Below, piece by piece: positions 17,860 to 26,176 of a DNA stretch of 64,000 bases; the stretch's first letter is position 1, and each line of letters begins with the position of its first letter. The position numbers were made by a program, and so were the translations under genes. Origin of the DNA: Thalassospira sp. HF15 (lineage in GTDB: Bacteria > Pseudomonadota > Alphaproteobacteria > Rhodospirillales > Thalassospiraceae); the NCBI RefSeq assembly GCF_011806525.1, contig NZ_JAAVKI010000004.1:124001-188000 (forward strand), given 5' to 3'. The notes under the pieces are model-generated. The model searched no databases. It worked only from the letters and a program-made list of their open reading frames with translations, and was not told the DNA's origin.

Positions 17860-18288
17860 ATGAACAACGGTTTTTCCCTTCATCCGCAACTTGCCGCCGA
17901 TACCACCTTGGTTACCGACGGACCGCTTTCACATGTTCTGTTGATGAATGATGCGCGTTATCCGTGGCTTATTCTGGTACCCCGTCATCCCGACCTTGTT
18001 GATTACGACGACCTGAGTGCCGAAGATCGCAAAATACTGGGCGATGAGGTCGCCGCGGTTTCAAGCGTGATCAAACGCCGCTTTGATGCCTTTAAGACCA
18101 ATGTGGCAATGCTGGGCAATATGGTGCCGCAACTCCATTGCCACGTCATCGGACGTTTCAAGGATGACGTGGCATGGCCGGGCCCGGTCTGGGGTGTCGG
18201 TACAGCAGAACCTTATGAAGAAGAAGCAGGACGCGACCGACTGGCTGCGCTGCGCGCCGATCTGGTATCGGCCTTCAAACATCTCTGA
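17860..18288 (+). CDS. HIT family protein
   Basis: A 142-aa histidine-triad nucleotide hydrolase. Seen: YPWLILVPRHPDLVDYDDL and the catalytic stretch NMVPQLHCHVIGR, where the first His of the H-x-H-x-H triad is Gln, as is common in one alphaproteobacterial HIT branch; the middle His, the nucleophile in Fhit, is kept. Likely substrates are nucleoside phosphoramidates or dinucleotides such as Ap4A. ATG 17860 is chosen because AGAAGG precedes it and the frame's earlier part runs inside the previous gene. Confidence 0.88.
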   Translation: MNNGFSLHPQLAADTTLVTDGPLSHVLLMNDARYPWLILVPRHPDLVDYDDLSAEDRKILGDEVAAVSSVIKRRFDAFKTNVAMLGNMVPQLHCHVIGRFKDDVAWPGPVWGVGTAEPYEEEAGRDRLAALRADLVSAFKHL

Positions 18289-18341
18289 ACCTCTAAGACC
18301 GAAATAGCGCCATATCCCTTCCTCATGAAAAGGACCGCCCC

Positions 18342-18698
18342 ATGGCCGACGCCGAACGCGACACGATCTTTTTGCTAAAGCCGGATTTCAAGGATCCGGC
18401 ATGGCCCGGTCAGCGGTTCTATTGCTGGCATTGTGCACTGATTGATGGGGTACTTGCCTCATTCCCGGATTTGCAGGGCGCGTTGGACATTCACCATATT
18501 GCTTGGGACCGTCCGCGCGCCGAGGTGGTCGAAATACTGGGTGAAGAGCATCAATCGCTTCCGGTCATGATCCTTAAATCGGGCGATACATCCTCGCTGC
18601 AGACCGGGCACGCCAATGGCCAAGCCTTTATCGCCGACAAAGATGCCATTTTGCTCGCCCTTAGCGAGCGTCATGGATTTCCTGTTCCCCACCCTTGA
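18342..18698 (+). CDS. DUF3088 domain-containing protein
   Basis: A 118-aa protein of the DUF3088 family. It opens with DTIFLLKPDFKDPAWPG, then FYCWHCALIDGVLAS, which carries a thioredoxin-like C-x-x-C pair (CWHC), and later LPVMILK. The pattern suggests a thioredoxin-like fold, but no reaction is established. It sits 53 bp after the HIT gene, and its stop codon lies inside the FNR/FixK-type box that precedes hemN. Confidence 0.78.
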   Translation: MADAERDTIFLLKPDFKDPAWPGQRFYCWHCALIDGVLASFPDLQGALDIHHIAWDRPRAEVVEILGEEHQSLPVMILKSGDTSSLQTGHANGQAFIADKDAILLALSERHGFPVPHP

Positions 18699-18708
18699 CG
18701 CACATCAA
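18695..18708 (+). promoter_or_regulatory. FNR/FixK-type box upstream of hemN
   Basis: TTGAC-GCAC-ATCAA fits the FNR/FixK consensus TTGAT-N4-ATCAA at 9 of 10 positions. Its centre is about 59 bp before the hemN start codon, with an AATAAT -10-like element 16-21 bp downstream of the box. Oxygen-responsive control of hemN through such a site is well established in proteobacteria. Confidence 0.75.
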
Positions 18709-18759
18709 GGCAGGCAAGTTTGGAATAATGCAAAAGACGGACAGAACGAATTAATCGGG

Positions 18760-20124
18760 ATGTCCGTCATGCAGCTTGCGCTTTACGAAAAATACGACCT
18801 GCGACTGCCGCGCTATACCAGCTATCCGACCGCGCCGCACTTCCATGCTGGCGTCGATGGTAAGGTGTTTGAAGGCTGGCTGGGTGATCTTGATCCCGAA
18901 CAACCGCTGTCGCTTTATCTGCATGTCCCCTATTGCGAGGAAATGTGCTGGTTCTGCGGCTGCAACACCAAGATCACCAAGAACTACAAACCGGTGAACG
19001 GTTATGTCGAAGCCCTTCTGACAGAGATCGAAGGCACGCTTGGCAAACTGCCGAGGGACAAGAATTTCAGCGTTTCGCACATTCACTTTGGTGGCGGCAG
19101 CCCGACCATCCTCAAGGCCGAAGACCTGCGCGCCATCATGGCCGCAATCCGTGCACGCCTTGATATCCTTGATGATGCCGAAATCGCCATTGAAATGGAT
19201 CCGCGCACCGCGACCGATGACTTCATGGAAGCCATGGTCGAATGCGGCTTTAACCGGGCCAGCATTGGCATTCAGGATTTCAACCAACAGGTCCAGACTG
19301 CGGTCAACCGCATTCAAAGCATGCAGCTTGTCCGGGATGTGATCGCCAAGCTGCGTTCGCACGGGATTTGCGGCATCAATGTCGATCTGATGTATGGCCT
19401 GCCGTTCCAGAGCGTTGAATCATTGCGTGAAACCGTCGATCAAACCGTCGAACTGTGCCCCGATCGCTTGTCAGTGTTTGGCTATGCCCATGTGCCCTGG
19501 ATGAAAAAGCACCAACAGCTTATCCCGGTCGAGGCCCTGCCAAATACCGAGGAACGCTGGGCCCAGTATGAGGAAATCCAGAACCGCCTTGCCAAGCATG
19601 GCTTTGTTGCCATCGGGCTTGATCACTTTGCCCATCAGGCCGATAGCATGGCGCGGGCCCTTGCCGATGGCGAGTTACACCGTAACTTCCAAGGCTACAC
19701 CACCGACCGTGCCGAGGCCCTGATCGGGTTTGGCCCATCTGCGATTTCATCGCTGCCGCAGGGCTATGCCCAGAACGACCCGGCACTGGCCCGCTGGCAG
19801 CGTGCGGTTGAAGATGGCAAATGCGCCATCGAAAAGGGTGTTGCATTGACAGCAGACGACAAATTGCGCCGCGATATTATCAACGAACTGATGTGCAATC
19901 TTGCCGTTGACCTTGATCAGGTGTGCACCAGCCACGGCATTTCAGCAGATCGTTTCGCGCCAGAGCTTGAACGCATCAAGGCCATGACCCAGGATGGCAT
20001 TGTCGAAGTTAACGGTAATCACATTGAACTAAGTGAGCTCGGCCGCCCACTGGTGCGTGCGGTTTGTGCTGCGTTCGATACCTATCTGGACCATGCCCAC
20101 GGGCGACATTCACAAGCTGTTTGA
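18760..20124 (+). CDS. hemN: Oxygen-independent coproporphyrinogen III oxidase
   Basis: A 454-aa radical-SAM enzyme that decarboxylates coproporphyrinogen III to protoporphyrinogen IX without oxygen. Seen: N-terminal YDLRLPRYTSYPTAPHF, the extended cluster motif CEEMCWFCGCNTK (the CxxxCxxC ligands plus the HemN-type extra Cys), the HFGGGSPTIL SAM-binding loop and GINVDLMYGLPFQ. The length fits true HemN, not the shorter HemW. Starts at 18760 (MSVMQ) and 18769 (MQLAL) are both possible; the frame upstream runs through the DUF3088 gene. The FNR/FixK box predicts low-oxygen induction; the aerobic enzyme is not in this window. Confidence 0.95.
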   Translation: MSVMQLALYEKYDLRLPRYTSYPTAPHFHAGVDGKVFEGWLGDLDPEQPLSLYLHVPYCEEMCWFCGCNTKITKNYKPVNGYVEALLTEIEGTLGKLPRDKNFSVSHIHFGGGSPTILKAEDLRAIMAAIRARLDILDDAEIAIEMDPRTATDDFMEAMVECGFNRASIGIQDFNQQVQTAVNRIQSMQLVRDVIAKLRSHGICGINVDLMYGLPFQSVESLRETVDQTVELCPDRLSVFGYAHVPWMKKHQQLIPVEALPNTEERWAQYEEIQNRLAKHGFVAIGLDHFAHQADSMARALADGELHRNFQGYTTDRAEALIGFGPSAISSLPQGYAQNDPALARWQRAVEDGKCAIEKGVALTADDKLRRDIINELMCNLAVDLDQVCTSHGISADRFAPELERIKAMTQDGIVEVNGNHIELSELGRPLVRAVCAAFDTYLDHAHGRHSQAV

Positions 20125-20143
20125 TAGAACTGACCGCGACAAC

Positions 20144-20170
20144 AAAGGGAGCCTGATGGCTCCCTTTTTT
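20144..20170 (+). terminator. Terminator of hemN
   Basis: AAAGGGAGCC / GGCTCCCTTT arms with a TGAT loop and a seven-T tail. It probably also serves the convergent EamA gene ending at 20180. Confidence 0.9.
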
Positions 20171-20179
20171 TAATAGGGT

Positions 20180-21115
20180 TCAGGCCCCTTTGCGCAGCGA
20201 CAGGATAGCAATGCCGCTGACCACAACCAGACCACCCAACATCTGGATTGGGCTGATTATCTGTCCCAGAATGACCCAGCCAAACAACAAAGTCGCAATC
20301 GGCTCCATATTCATCACCGGCGCATTACGGGCCATATCAAGGCGCGGTACATTAATGAACAGAACCGCGAATGCCCCGCCATACAGCAACATCAACGCCA
20401 CAAGTCCCATCCATCCCGGTGCAGCTTGTGGCAGCCCCATGCCGCCGGGCAACACATCACCGATCCCGGCTATGATCATGCAAATGAAAACAACCAACAT
20501 GGTGAACATGGAGCGCACCGGCCCACTTATCCCGGCAAGCTTGTGATCGGTCACCCAGAAGGCCACCGAAAGAACGGTTGCCGCCATCAAGGCAAACCCG
20601 ATGCCCAACCACCAGCTTGACGTGACTTCTGCCCCGCCCGTCAAAATGGCGGGAAGATCAAGCGCCAGCACCAAACCGAACAGAATAAACAGCATCAGAC
20701 CTGTGGCACGTAGCGTCGGGCGCGGGCCGCCAAGCGCCCATGTCAGCAAGGCCAGAATGATCGGAAATGTATTTGCCGTCAGCAACGCCAGCGCAACCGG
20801 CACACGGGCCACTGCAGAATAAAGACACAGGCTTTGGATGGTGATCATCAATCCCAAAACCAACTGCCAACGCCCCAGTCGACGTGGCAGCCGGATCGAA
20901 TGGCGTTTGATAAAGACAATCGCAATCAGGATCGAAAGCGCCACCCCAGACCGGCACAATATCGCCAAAAGAAGCCCGGTACCATTTTCAAAAGCCAGAC
21001 GGGCGGCGACATGGTTGCCGGCAAAGAAACAGGCAACAGTCGCCAAAAACGCAACGGCAATATGGCGTGGAAATAATTGCGGTGCGTTCGCAGGACGGGA
21101 ACCGGATGACGACAT
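20180..21115 (-). CDS. EamA family (DMT) transporter
   Basis: A 311-aa inner-membrane protein with about ten hydrophobic segments in two EamA repeats (first about 20-145, second about 165-305). Examples are HIAVAFLATVACFFAGN, LVLGLMITIQSLCLYSAV and the final PIATLLFGWVILGQ. The family exports amino acids, nucleobases or other small metabolites; the substrate is unknown. The proposed start is ATG 21115; ATG 21160 would add 15 residues without a clear ribosome-binding site. Its start lies 69 bp after the ELM1-like gene on the same strand, so co-transcription is possible. Confidence 0.88.
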   Translation of the reverse strand: MSSSGSRPANAPQLFPRHIAVAFLATVACFFAGNHVAARLAFENGTGLLLAILCRSGVALSILIAIVFIKRHSIRLPRRLGRWQLVLGLMITIQSLCLYSAVARVPVALALLTANTFPIILALLTWALGGPRPTLRATGLMLFILFGLVLALDLPAILTGGAEVTSSWWLGIGFALMAATVLSVAFWVTDHKLAGISGPVRSMFTMLVVFICMIIAGIGDVLPGGMGLPQAAPGWMGLVALMLLYGGAFAVLFINVPRLDMARNAPVMNMEPIATLLFGWVILGQIISPIQMLGGLVVVSGIAILSLRKGA

Positions 21116-21184
21116 GGGGGCGAATTTCCAAAGTGGTGGCGCCCAACGAATAGACCTCACAGCCCCAGATAAAACAAGGCTTTA

Positions 21185-22189
21185 TCAAACATCCGGATGG
21201 GAAGGCGCACCAAGCAATTCAAGACAGCGTTGCGCAACCATGCGCGCGGGCTGCAAGGACGGGTGCTTGAATGGTACCAGTTCGGTATCGGGCAAAAGCG
21301 GTCGGGCATAGCCGCCTTCATAAAGGCTTTGATGCAGTCGTTTGTGGCGCTTGTTGGCCAGACCATCCGGATCAAAGATATATACGCCCCCCGGGGCCGC
21401 AGCTGCTTCGCAGCACATGGAAACCGAATCACTGGTCACGATCTTTACATCGGCAAGGGCAAGATAACCGAAATAGGGGTTCTCGGCCTGCGATGTCCAG
21501 TCATGCAGATGATAAGGCACGCCCGAGGTCGCAAGACGCTCTGCAATCAAGGCCTCGTTTTCCAAACCCGTCCGACGGCTGGTGGTGACAAGCAAGGATC
21601 CATTGACTGCACTTGCAGCCCCAACCGCCTTGTCGATCAGTGTCTCTGCCATGTCTTTGGTAAAGGTCGTTCTCTTGGTGCTGCCACCAATGATCAGCGC
21701 AAACCGCGGTTCAGGAAGGCCTTTGAATTGCGGGCGCCATTTGTCGGCCTCAATCAAAAGCCTGCTTTCGGTCACACGATGCGGTGCGCCCGGAATTTCA
21801 ACGATGTTTTCACGAATGATGGATCGATCATGGGCAGGGACGGCAATCAGATCAAAGGCACTTTCGCCACCATCCGGGCGCATGATGATACAAATGCGTG
21901 TATGTCCGCGACTTTGTTTTTTGATCCAGCGCGCCACCGGCGCAGAGCGCCGACCGCAACAAATGACAAGATCTGGCCACGGCGCAACCAGCCGCCTGCG
22001 CGAAGCATCATCAATGCCAATCAGGCTGGACCTGCGGATAAAGTTCGGAAGACGAACAGATTTCGTAAACCCGATATCGATACGCTTGAAAGGTTTTGCA
22101 AGCGCCTCGGCCACCCCCAAGCACTGATTGACATTGCCGGTACGGTCATCAGCCAGCACCCAGATCAGATGTGTCTCTTCTTCGCTCAT
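21185..22189 (-). CDS. Mitochondrial fission ELM1 family protein (DUF1022)
   Basis: A 334-aa protein of the ELM1/DUF1022 family, shared by plants and alphaproteobacteria. Seen: WVLADDRTGNVNQCLGVAEAL at the N-terminus, DLVICCGRRSAPVARWI, FALIIGGSTKRTTF and VTSDSVSMCCEAAAAPGGVYIF, the last resembling the nucleotide-sugar site of GT-B glycosyltransferases. In plants ELM1 recruits a dynamin for mitochondrial fission; the bacterial role is not known, and a glycosyltransferase-like activity is the structural guess. It lies upstream of an EamA transporter on the same strand. Confidence 0.88.
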   Translation of the reverse strand: MSEEETHLIWVLADDRTGNVNQCLGVAEALAKPFKRIDIGFTKSVRLPNFIRRSSLIGIDDASRRRLVAPWPDLVICCGRRSAPVARWIKKQSRGHTRICIIMRPDGGESAFDLIAVPAHDRSIIRENIVEIPGAPHRVTESRLLIEADKWRPQFKGLPEPRFALIIGGSTKRTTFTKDMAETLIDKAVGAASAVNGSLLVTTSRRTGLENEALIAERLATSGVPYHLHDWTSQAENPYFGYLALADVKIVTSDSVSMCCEAAAAPGGVYIFDPDGLANKRHKRLHQSLYEGGYARPLLPDTELVPFKHPSLQPARMVAQRCLELLGAPSHPDV

Positions 22190-22401
22190 GCAGGGAACTT
22201 TCCTGACAGGTTGGTTCGGGTTTGTTTCGGGCGCTGAAAGTGTGAAGCGAAAATCCCGCGATTGCTTTTCTGATAGGTACAGCCTGATCAGACGATTATC
22301 AAGCGCCAGGAGCTTGAAGAAAAATTGCGCTGGGCTTTGAAATCTTTTTGTAATCTAATCCCGGCGCCCCACCTGTAAGATATCAAAACCTATTCCAAAG
22401 A

Positions 22402-24444
22402 ATGGGCCATCAAAAGCCCAAGGCCAACGTGGACAGAATGCTCAGCAGCTCAGTTTCAGTCAAAAGAACATCACGGATCGTCCTGTGTGCCTTGCTGGTA
22501 TTGCTCCCGGTAACTGTGTGGCTCGTGACCACGTTCTGGCATCAAGCAAAACTGATCGACATCACCGAGGACGGACGCAACAAGCTTGAGCTTTATCGCT
22601 CCAACCTTCAGGGCGCGATCAAGGAACATGAATACCTTCCGATTACGCTGGCATCCGACAAACGCATTATAGATCTGGCACTATATGCCGACCCGAGCAA
22701 TGCCAAGGCAGTGAATATCTATCTGCAAAAGCTTGCAGCCGACAGCGGCGCTTCAGACATCTATTTCATGGATCGCAATGGTGCGACCCTGGCTGCGAGC
22801 AACTGGAACAGCGATGCCTCCTTTATCGGACGCAACTTTTCCTTCCGTCCCTATTTCCAACAAGCCAAAAGAGGCCTGACCGGGCATTACTTTGCCTTTG
22901 GGATCACCTCGAACGTGCCGGGCTATTACATCTCCCACCCCGTGCGCCCGGACGGGACGACTTTTGCTGGCGCCGTGGTTGTCAAAACCCACCTTGAAGC
23001 GCTTGTGCAACGCTGGACGCGCGGCAGCGAGAGTGTTCTGGTCACCGACCAGAACGGGATCGTGATCATTTCATCCAATCTGGATTGGCGGTTCCGTGAT
23101 CTTGCAGGCCTCGACAGCAAGGATCGCCCGCGCCTGATCGCATCGCGCAAATATGGCAACTACCCGCTTGAACCGATGCCACTGCTTGATGGTGCGTGGC
23201 CCATCGATGACAATCCTACAACACTCAGCCTTGGACCAGTCGCCCAAGATGCAAATGATAGTGCCGCCATTCCACAAACGACCGGCACCCTGAAGACCCG
23301 CCCCGACGAGCCCGCCAAGACCACCTATCTGGCGACGGCCAGCACCCTGCCCAAGCAGGGATGGCGGATGTATCTTCTGACAAACAAGTCAGTTCTGGAT
23401 CGTTCTGTCATCAGTGCCGGCGTTATGGGCGGGGCCGCACATATCATCCTGACAGGCCTGATTTTCATCATCCTGCAGCGCCGGCGTTCGATGCTTGAGC
23501 AACTGGAAATGCGCGACTGGTCACAACGCGAACTCGAACGTCAGGTCAGGCTGCGCACCACCGACCTTATGAACACCAACCAGCGTCTTGCAGAAGAAAT
23601 CACCGAACGGTCGCGGACCGAAGACGCCCTGCGAACTGCACAAGCTGAACTGGTTCAAACCAGCAAGCTTGCCGCCCTTGGTCAGATGTCGGCTGGCATC
23701 GCCCATGAAATCAACCAGCCCCTGACGGCCATTCGGAACTATGCAGAAAATGCGCTGAAATTCATTGCGCGCGGCAATGCTGAAACCGCCAACCGCAACC
23801 TGCAGCGTATCTCCGAACTGACTGATCGCATGGGGCGGATCACAAGCAACCTCAAGACCTTTTCACGTCGTCCGGAACAGGATAACCATCCGGTCGATGT
23901 CCCGGCCCAGATGAAAATCGCAATTGACCTTGCCCTTGAAACCGGGCGAGCCGGTGTTGAGAACATCACCCTGCATCAGCACGGCGATATCAAACCGGTG
24001 ATTGCCGAGGCCAATCAACTGACCCAGGTCTTTACCAATCTGGTCAATAACGCTGCCGATGCCTGCCATAACATGGACAACCCGGAAATCGACATCTCGA
24101 TTACCGGTGGCGACGACCGCATGATCATCAAGGTCAACGATAACGGCCATGGCATTCTGCCAGAAAACCTGCCGAAGCTTTTTGATCCCTTCTTTACGAC
24201 CAAACCATTTGGCGATGGGCTGGGACTTGGGCTTTCGATCTGCTATGGCATCATCCGAAGCTTTGGCGGCACAATCCGTGCGGAAAACCGCCCGCAAGGC
24301 GGCGCATCCTTTATTGTCGAACTGCGCTATGACGGGCCTGGTGACAGCACCGGGGAAAACAGTATCTCGACGCCTGAGTTTCCGACTGCTAAAACATCGG
24401 CTCAAACGACGACACACCTTGAAGAACATTACGATCAGAGCTGA
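22402..24444 (+). CDS. dctB: C4-dicarboxylate sensor histidine kinase DctB
   Basis: A 680-aa membrane kinase sensing dicarboxylates. TM1 lies near residues 25-45 and TM2 near 330-355, bracketing a double-Cache periplasmic domain (DIYFMDRNGATLAASNW, FSFRPYFQQAKRG, GYYISHPV), as in rhizobial DctB. Then come a coiled coil, the phosphoacceptor box GQMSAGIAHEINQPLTAIRN, and ATPase boxes VFTNLVNNAADA, DNGHGI and GDGLGLGLSICYGI. DctB of this class phosphorylates DctD, encoded 47 bp downstream. ATG 22438 is an alternative start. The last 50 residues are a low-complexity Thr/Ser tail beyond the kinase core. The 212-bp gap upstream divides it from the ELM1-like gene. Confidence 0.94.
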   Translation: MGHQKPKANVDRMLSSSVSVKRTSRIVLCALLVLLPVTVWLVTTFWHQAKLIDITEDGRNKLELYRSNLQGAIKEHEYLPITLASDKRIIDLALYADPSNAKAVNIYLQKLAADSGASDIYFMDRNGATLAASNWNSDASFIGRNFSFRPYFQQAKRGLTGHYFAFGITSNVPGYYISHPVRPDGTTFAGAVVVKTHLEALVQRWTRGSESVLVTDQNGIVIISSNLDWRFRDLAGLDSKDRPRLIASRKYGNYPLEPMPLLDGAWPIDDNPTTLSLGPVAQDANDSAAIPQTTGTLKTRPDEPAKTTYLATASTLPKQGWRMYLLTNKSVLDRSVISAGVMGGAAHIILTGLIFIILQRRRSMLEQLEMRDWSQRELERQVRLRTTDLMNTNQRLAEEITERSRTEDALRTAQAELVQTSKLAALGQMSAGIAHEINQPLTAIRNYAENALKFIARGNAETANRNLQRISELTDRMGRITSNLKTFSRRPEQDNHPVDVPAQMKIAIDLALETGRAGVENITLHQHGDIKPVIAEANQLTQVFTNLVNNAADACHNMDNPEIDISITGGDDRMIIKVNDNGHGILPENLPKLFDPFFTTKPFGDGLGLGLSICYGIIRSFGGTIRAENRPQGGASFIVELRYDGPGDSTGENSISTPEFPTAKTSAQTTTHLEEHYDQS

Positions 24445-24491
24445 CGCATTTATGCGCCTCTGATCCACGTTCCGGGTCAGAGGATAAACCA

Positions 24492-25868
24492 GTGCCGACA
24501 AGTGCCGAATGCGTTCTGTTTGTTGATGACGACGAAGATGTGCGTGAAGCCGCACAGCAAACGCTGGAGCTTGCCGACATCCCCGTCGAAGTCGTTGCCG
24601 ACGCATCTTCTGCGATTGACCGCTTGAAAAATGGTTGGCCGGGTGTGGTGATTTCCGACATTCGCATGCCCAAAATGGATGGCCTGGAACTTCTGTCTCA
24701 AGTCAAAAAGATCGATGCGGAAATGCCGGTCATTCTGGTGACTGGCCATGGCGATGTCGCAACCGCCGTTCAGGCCATGCATGATGGCGCGTTTGATTTT
24801 ATCGAAAAACCCTATGCGCCGGATTTGTTCATCGATATCACCCGGCGCGCGATGAACCACCGCAAGCTTGTCCTTGAAAATCGCACGCTCAAGATCGAAC
24901 TGGCCCGCCATACCAAAAACGCATCGGACTTCATCGGCCGCAACCCGGCAATGGAAAAACTCCGGACCCTGATTGGCAATGTCGCCAGCACCAATGCACA
25001 TGTCCTGATCAACGGTGAAACCGGATCAGGCAAGGAAGTCATCGCGCGCAACCTGCATGAAATGTCGGGCCGGCCCGGGCCTTTTGTTGCGGTTAATTGC
25101 GGCGGCATGCCCGAACACCTGATTGAATCCGAGCTGTTCGGTCACGAGGCTGGCGCCTTCACCGGTGCTGATCACAAACGCATCGGCAAGTTCGAATTCG
25201 CCGACAAAGGCACGCTGTTCCTTGATGAAATTGAAAGCATGCCGCTTGCCCTGCAGATCAAGCTGCTGCGTGTCTTGCAGGAACGCGCGCTTGAGCGCCT
25301 TGGATCGAACCGGGTTCTTCCAATTGACCTGCGCGTTGTTGCCGCCACCAAGGTCGACCTGCGCGCTGCATCCTCCCAGGGTGAATTCCGAGAAGACCTT
25401 TATTACCGCCTGAATGTCGTGCAACTGCATATCCCGCCATTGCGCGACCGCAAGGATGACATTGCCCTGTTGCTTGAATATTTCACGCGTGACGCTGCCA
25501 AACGGTTTGATCGAACGGTAGCCCCGCTAACACCCGCGGAACTGGCAAGGTTCAGTGCCTATGACTGGCCGGGCAATGTCCGCGAATTACGCAATGCTGC
25601 CGAACGCCGCGTACTGGGCCTTGACCCGTTGGCAACGGCTGAGGACGACAAAGAAAATTATGGCGTTCCCCTGCCCCAGCAGGTCGAAGCGTTTGAGCGA
25701 AGCCTGATCACCGAAGCCCTGCGTGAACACGGTGGCAATGTCACCGCCACCGTTTCTGCACTCGGCGTGCCACGCAAGACATTCTATGACAAGCTGACCA
25801 AATACAGCATCGTGCCCGCCGAATTCAGACGCCCGCGCAGCGGAAATACTTCAGAGCCCGTCAAATAG
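24492..25868 (+). CDS. dctD: C4-dicarboxylate response regulator DctD (sigma-54 activator)
   Basis: A 458-aa NtrC-class regulator. Receiver: VDDDEDVREA with the phosphoacceptor in VVISDIRMPKMDG and a conserved Lys in EKPYAP. AAA+ domain: Walker A GETGSGKE, the sigma-54 contact loop GAFTGAD, Walker B LFLDEIE, and the FREDLYYRLNVVQLHIPPLR and WPGNVREL motifs. A Fis-type helix-turn-helix closes the protein (GNVTATVSALGVPRKTFYDKL). It should activate the dctPQM operon directly downstream, where a sigma-54 promoter and inverted repeats are visible. It is co-transcribed with dctB. Confidence 0.95.
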   Translation: MPTSAECVLFVDDDEDVREAAQQTLELADIPVEVVADASSAIDRLKNGWPGVVISDIRMPKMDGLELLSQVKKIDAEMPVILVTGHGDVATAVQAMHDGAFDFIEKPYAPDLFIDITRRAMNHRKLVLENRTLKIELARHTKNASDFIGRNPAMEKLRTLIGNVASTNAHVLINGETGSGKEVIARNLHEMSGRPGPFVAVNCGGMPEHLIESELFGHEAGAFTGADHKRIGKFEFADKGTLFLDEIESMPLALQIKLLRVLQERALERLGSNRVLPIDLRVVAATKVDLRAASSQGEFREDLYYRLNVVQLHIPPLRDRKDDIALLLEYFTRDAAKRFDRTVAPLTPAELARFSAYDWPGNVRELRNAAERRVLGLDPLATAEDDKENYGVPLPQQVEAFERSLITEALREHGGNVTATVSALGVPRKTFYDKLTKYSIVPAEFRRPRSGNTSEPVK

Positions 25869-25878
25869 ACGGGCTTTT
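25854..25878 (+). terminator. Terminator of dctBD
   Basis: AGCCCGTC / GACGGGCT arms with an AAATA loop and a seven-T tail. The left arm overlaps the end of the dctD coding sequence. Confidence 0.88.
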
Positions 25879-25926
25879 TTTATATCTGGTTTTGCCCGCC
25901 CCCTATGACACAAACATGTGCGAAAT

Positions 25927-25952
25927 ATAATGTGTGAATAACCACACATTAT
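25927..25952. promoter_or_regulatory. Candidate DctD enhancer: perfect 10-bp inverted repeat
   Basis: Arms ATAATGTGTG and CACACATTAT with a 6-nt spacer lie about 155 bp upstream of the predicted dctP transcription start. The TGTG-G ... C-CACA layout resembles the known rhizobial DctD upstream activating sequences. Related half-sites (CATGTGCGAAAT, CATGCGTGAAAT) flank it. Confidence 0.6.
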
Positions 25953-25994
25953 TGGGAAAAACATGCGTGAAATCACAAACATAATACGACAAAT

Positions 25995-26011
25995 TTGCTG
26001 CGCTGCAGCAA
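25995..26011. promoter_or_regulatory. Second inverted repeat upstream of dctP
   Basis: TTGCTGC-GCT-GCAGCAA is a perfect 7-bp inverted repeat about 60 bp upstream of the sigma-54 element. It may be a second activator site, or a site for another factor. Confidence 0.4.
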
Positions 26012-26067
26012 CGCGAAATTGAACTTATCGCATTGATATAACTCCATAATTATCACCTCCCTTGAAC

Positions 26068-26083
26068 TGGCCCGCTGCTTGCT
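26068..26083 (+). promoter_or_regulatory. Sigma-54 promoter of dctPQM
   Basis: TGGCCC-GCTGC-TTGCT matches the -24/-12 consensus TGGCAC-N5-TTGCW with one mismatch, with exact GG/GC spacing. Transcription should start about 12 bp downstream of the GC, leaving a leader of some 80 nt before dctP. It fits the DctD sigma-54 activator encoded upstream. Confidence 0.8.
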
Positions 26084-26176
26084 GATGACGGCACAGCGCC
26101 AAACGGCGTTTTAGAATGACGCCAAAAAGGCGCGCTAACGGGAAAACAGATTTAATTCATCAAGGGAGACGTAATA

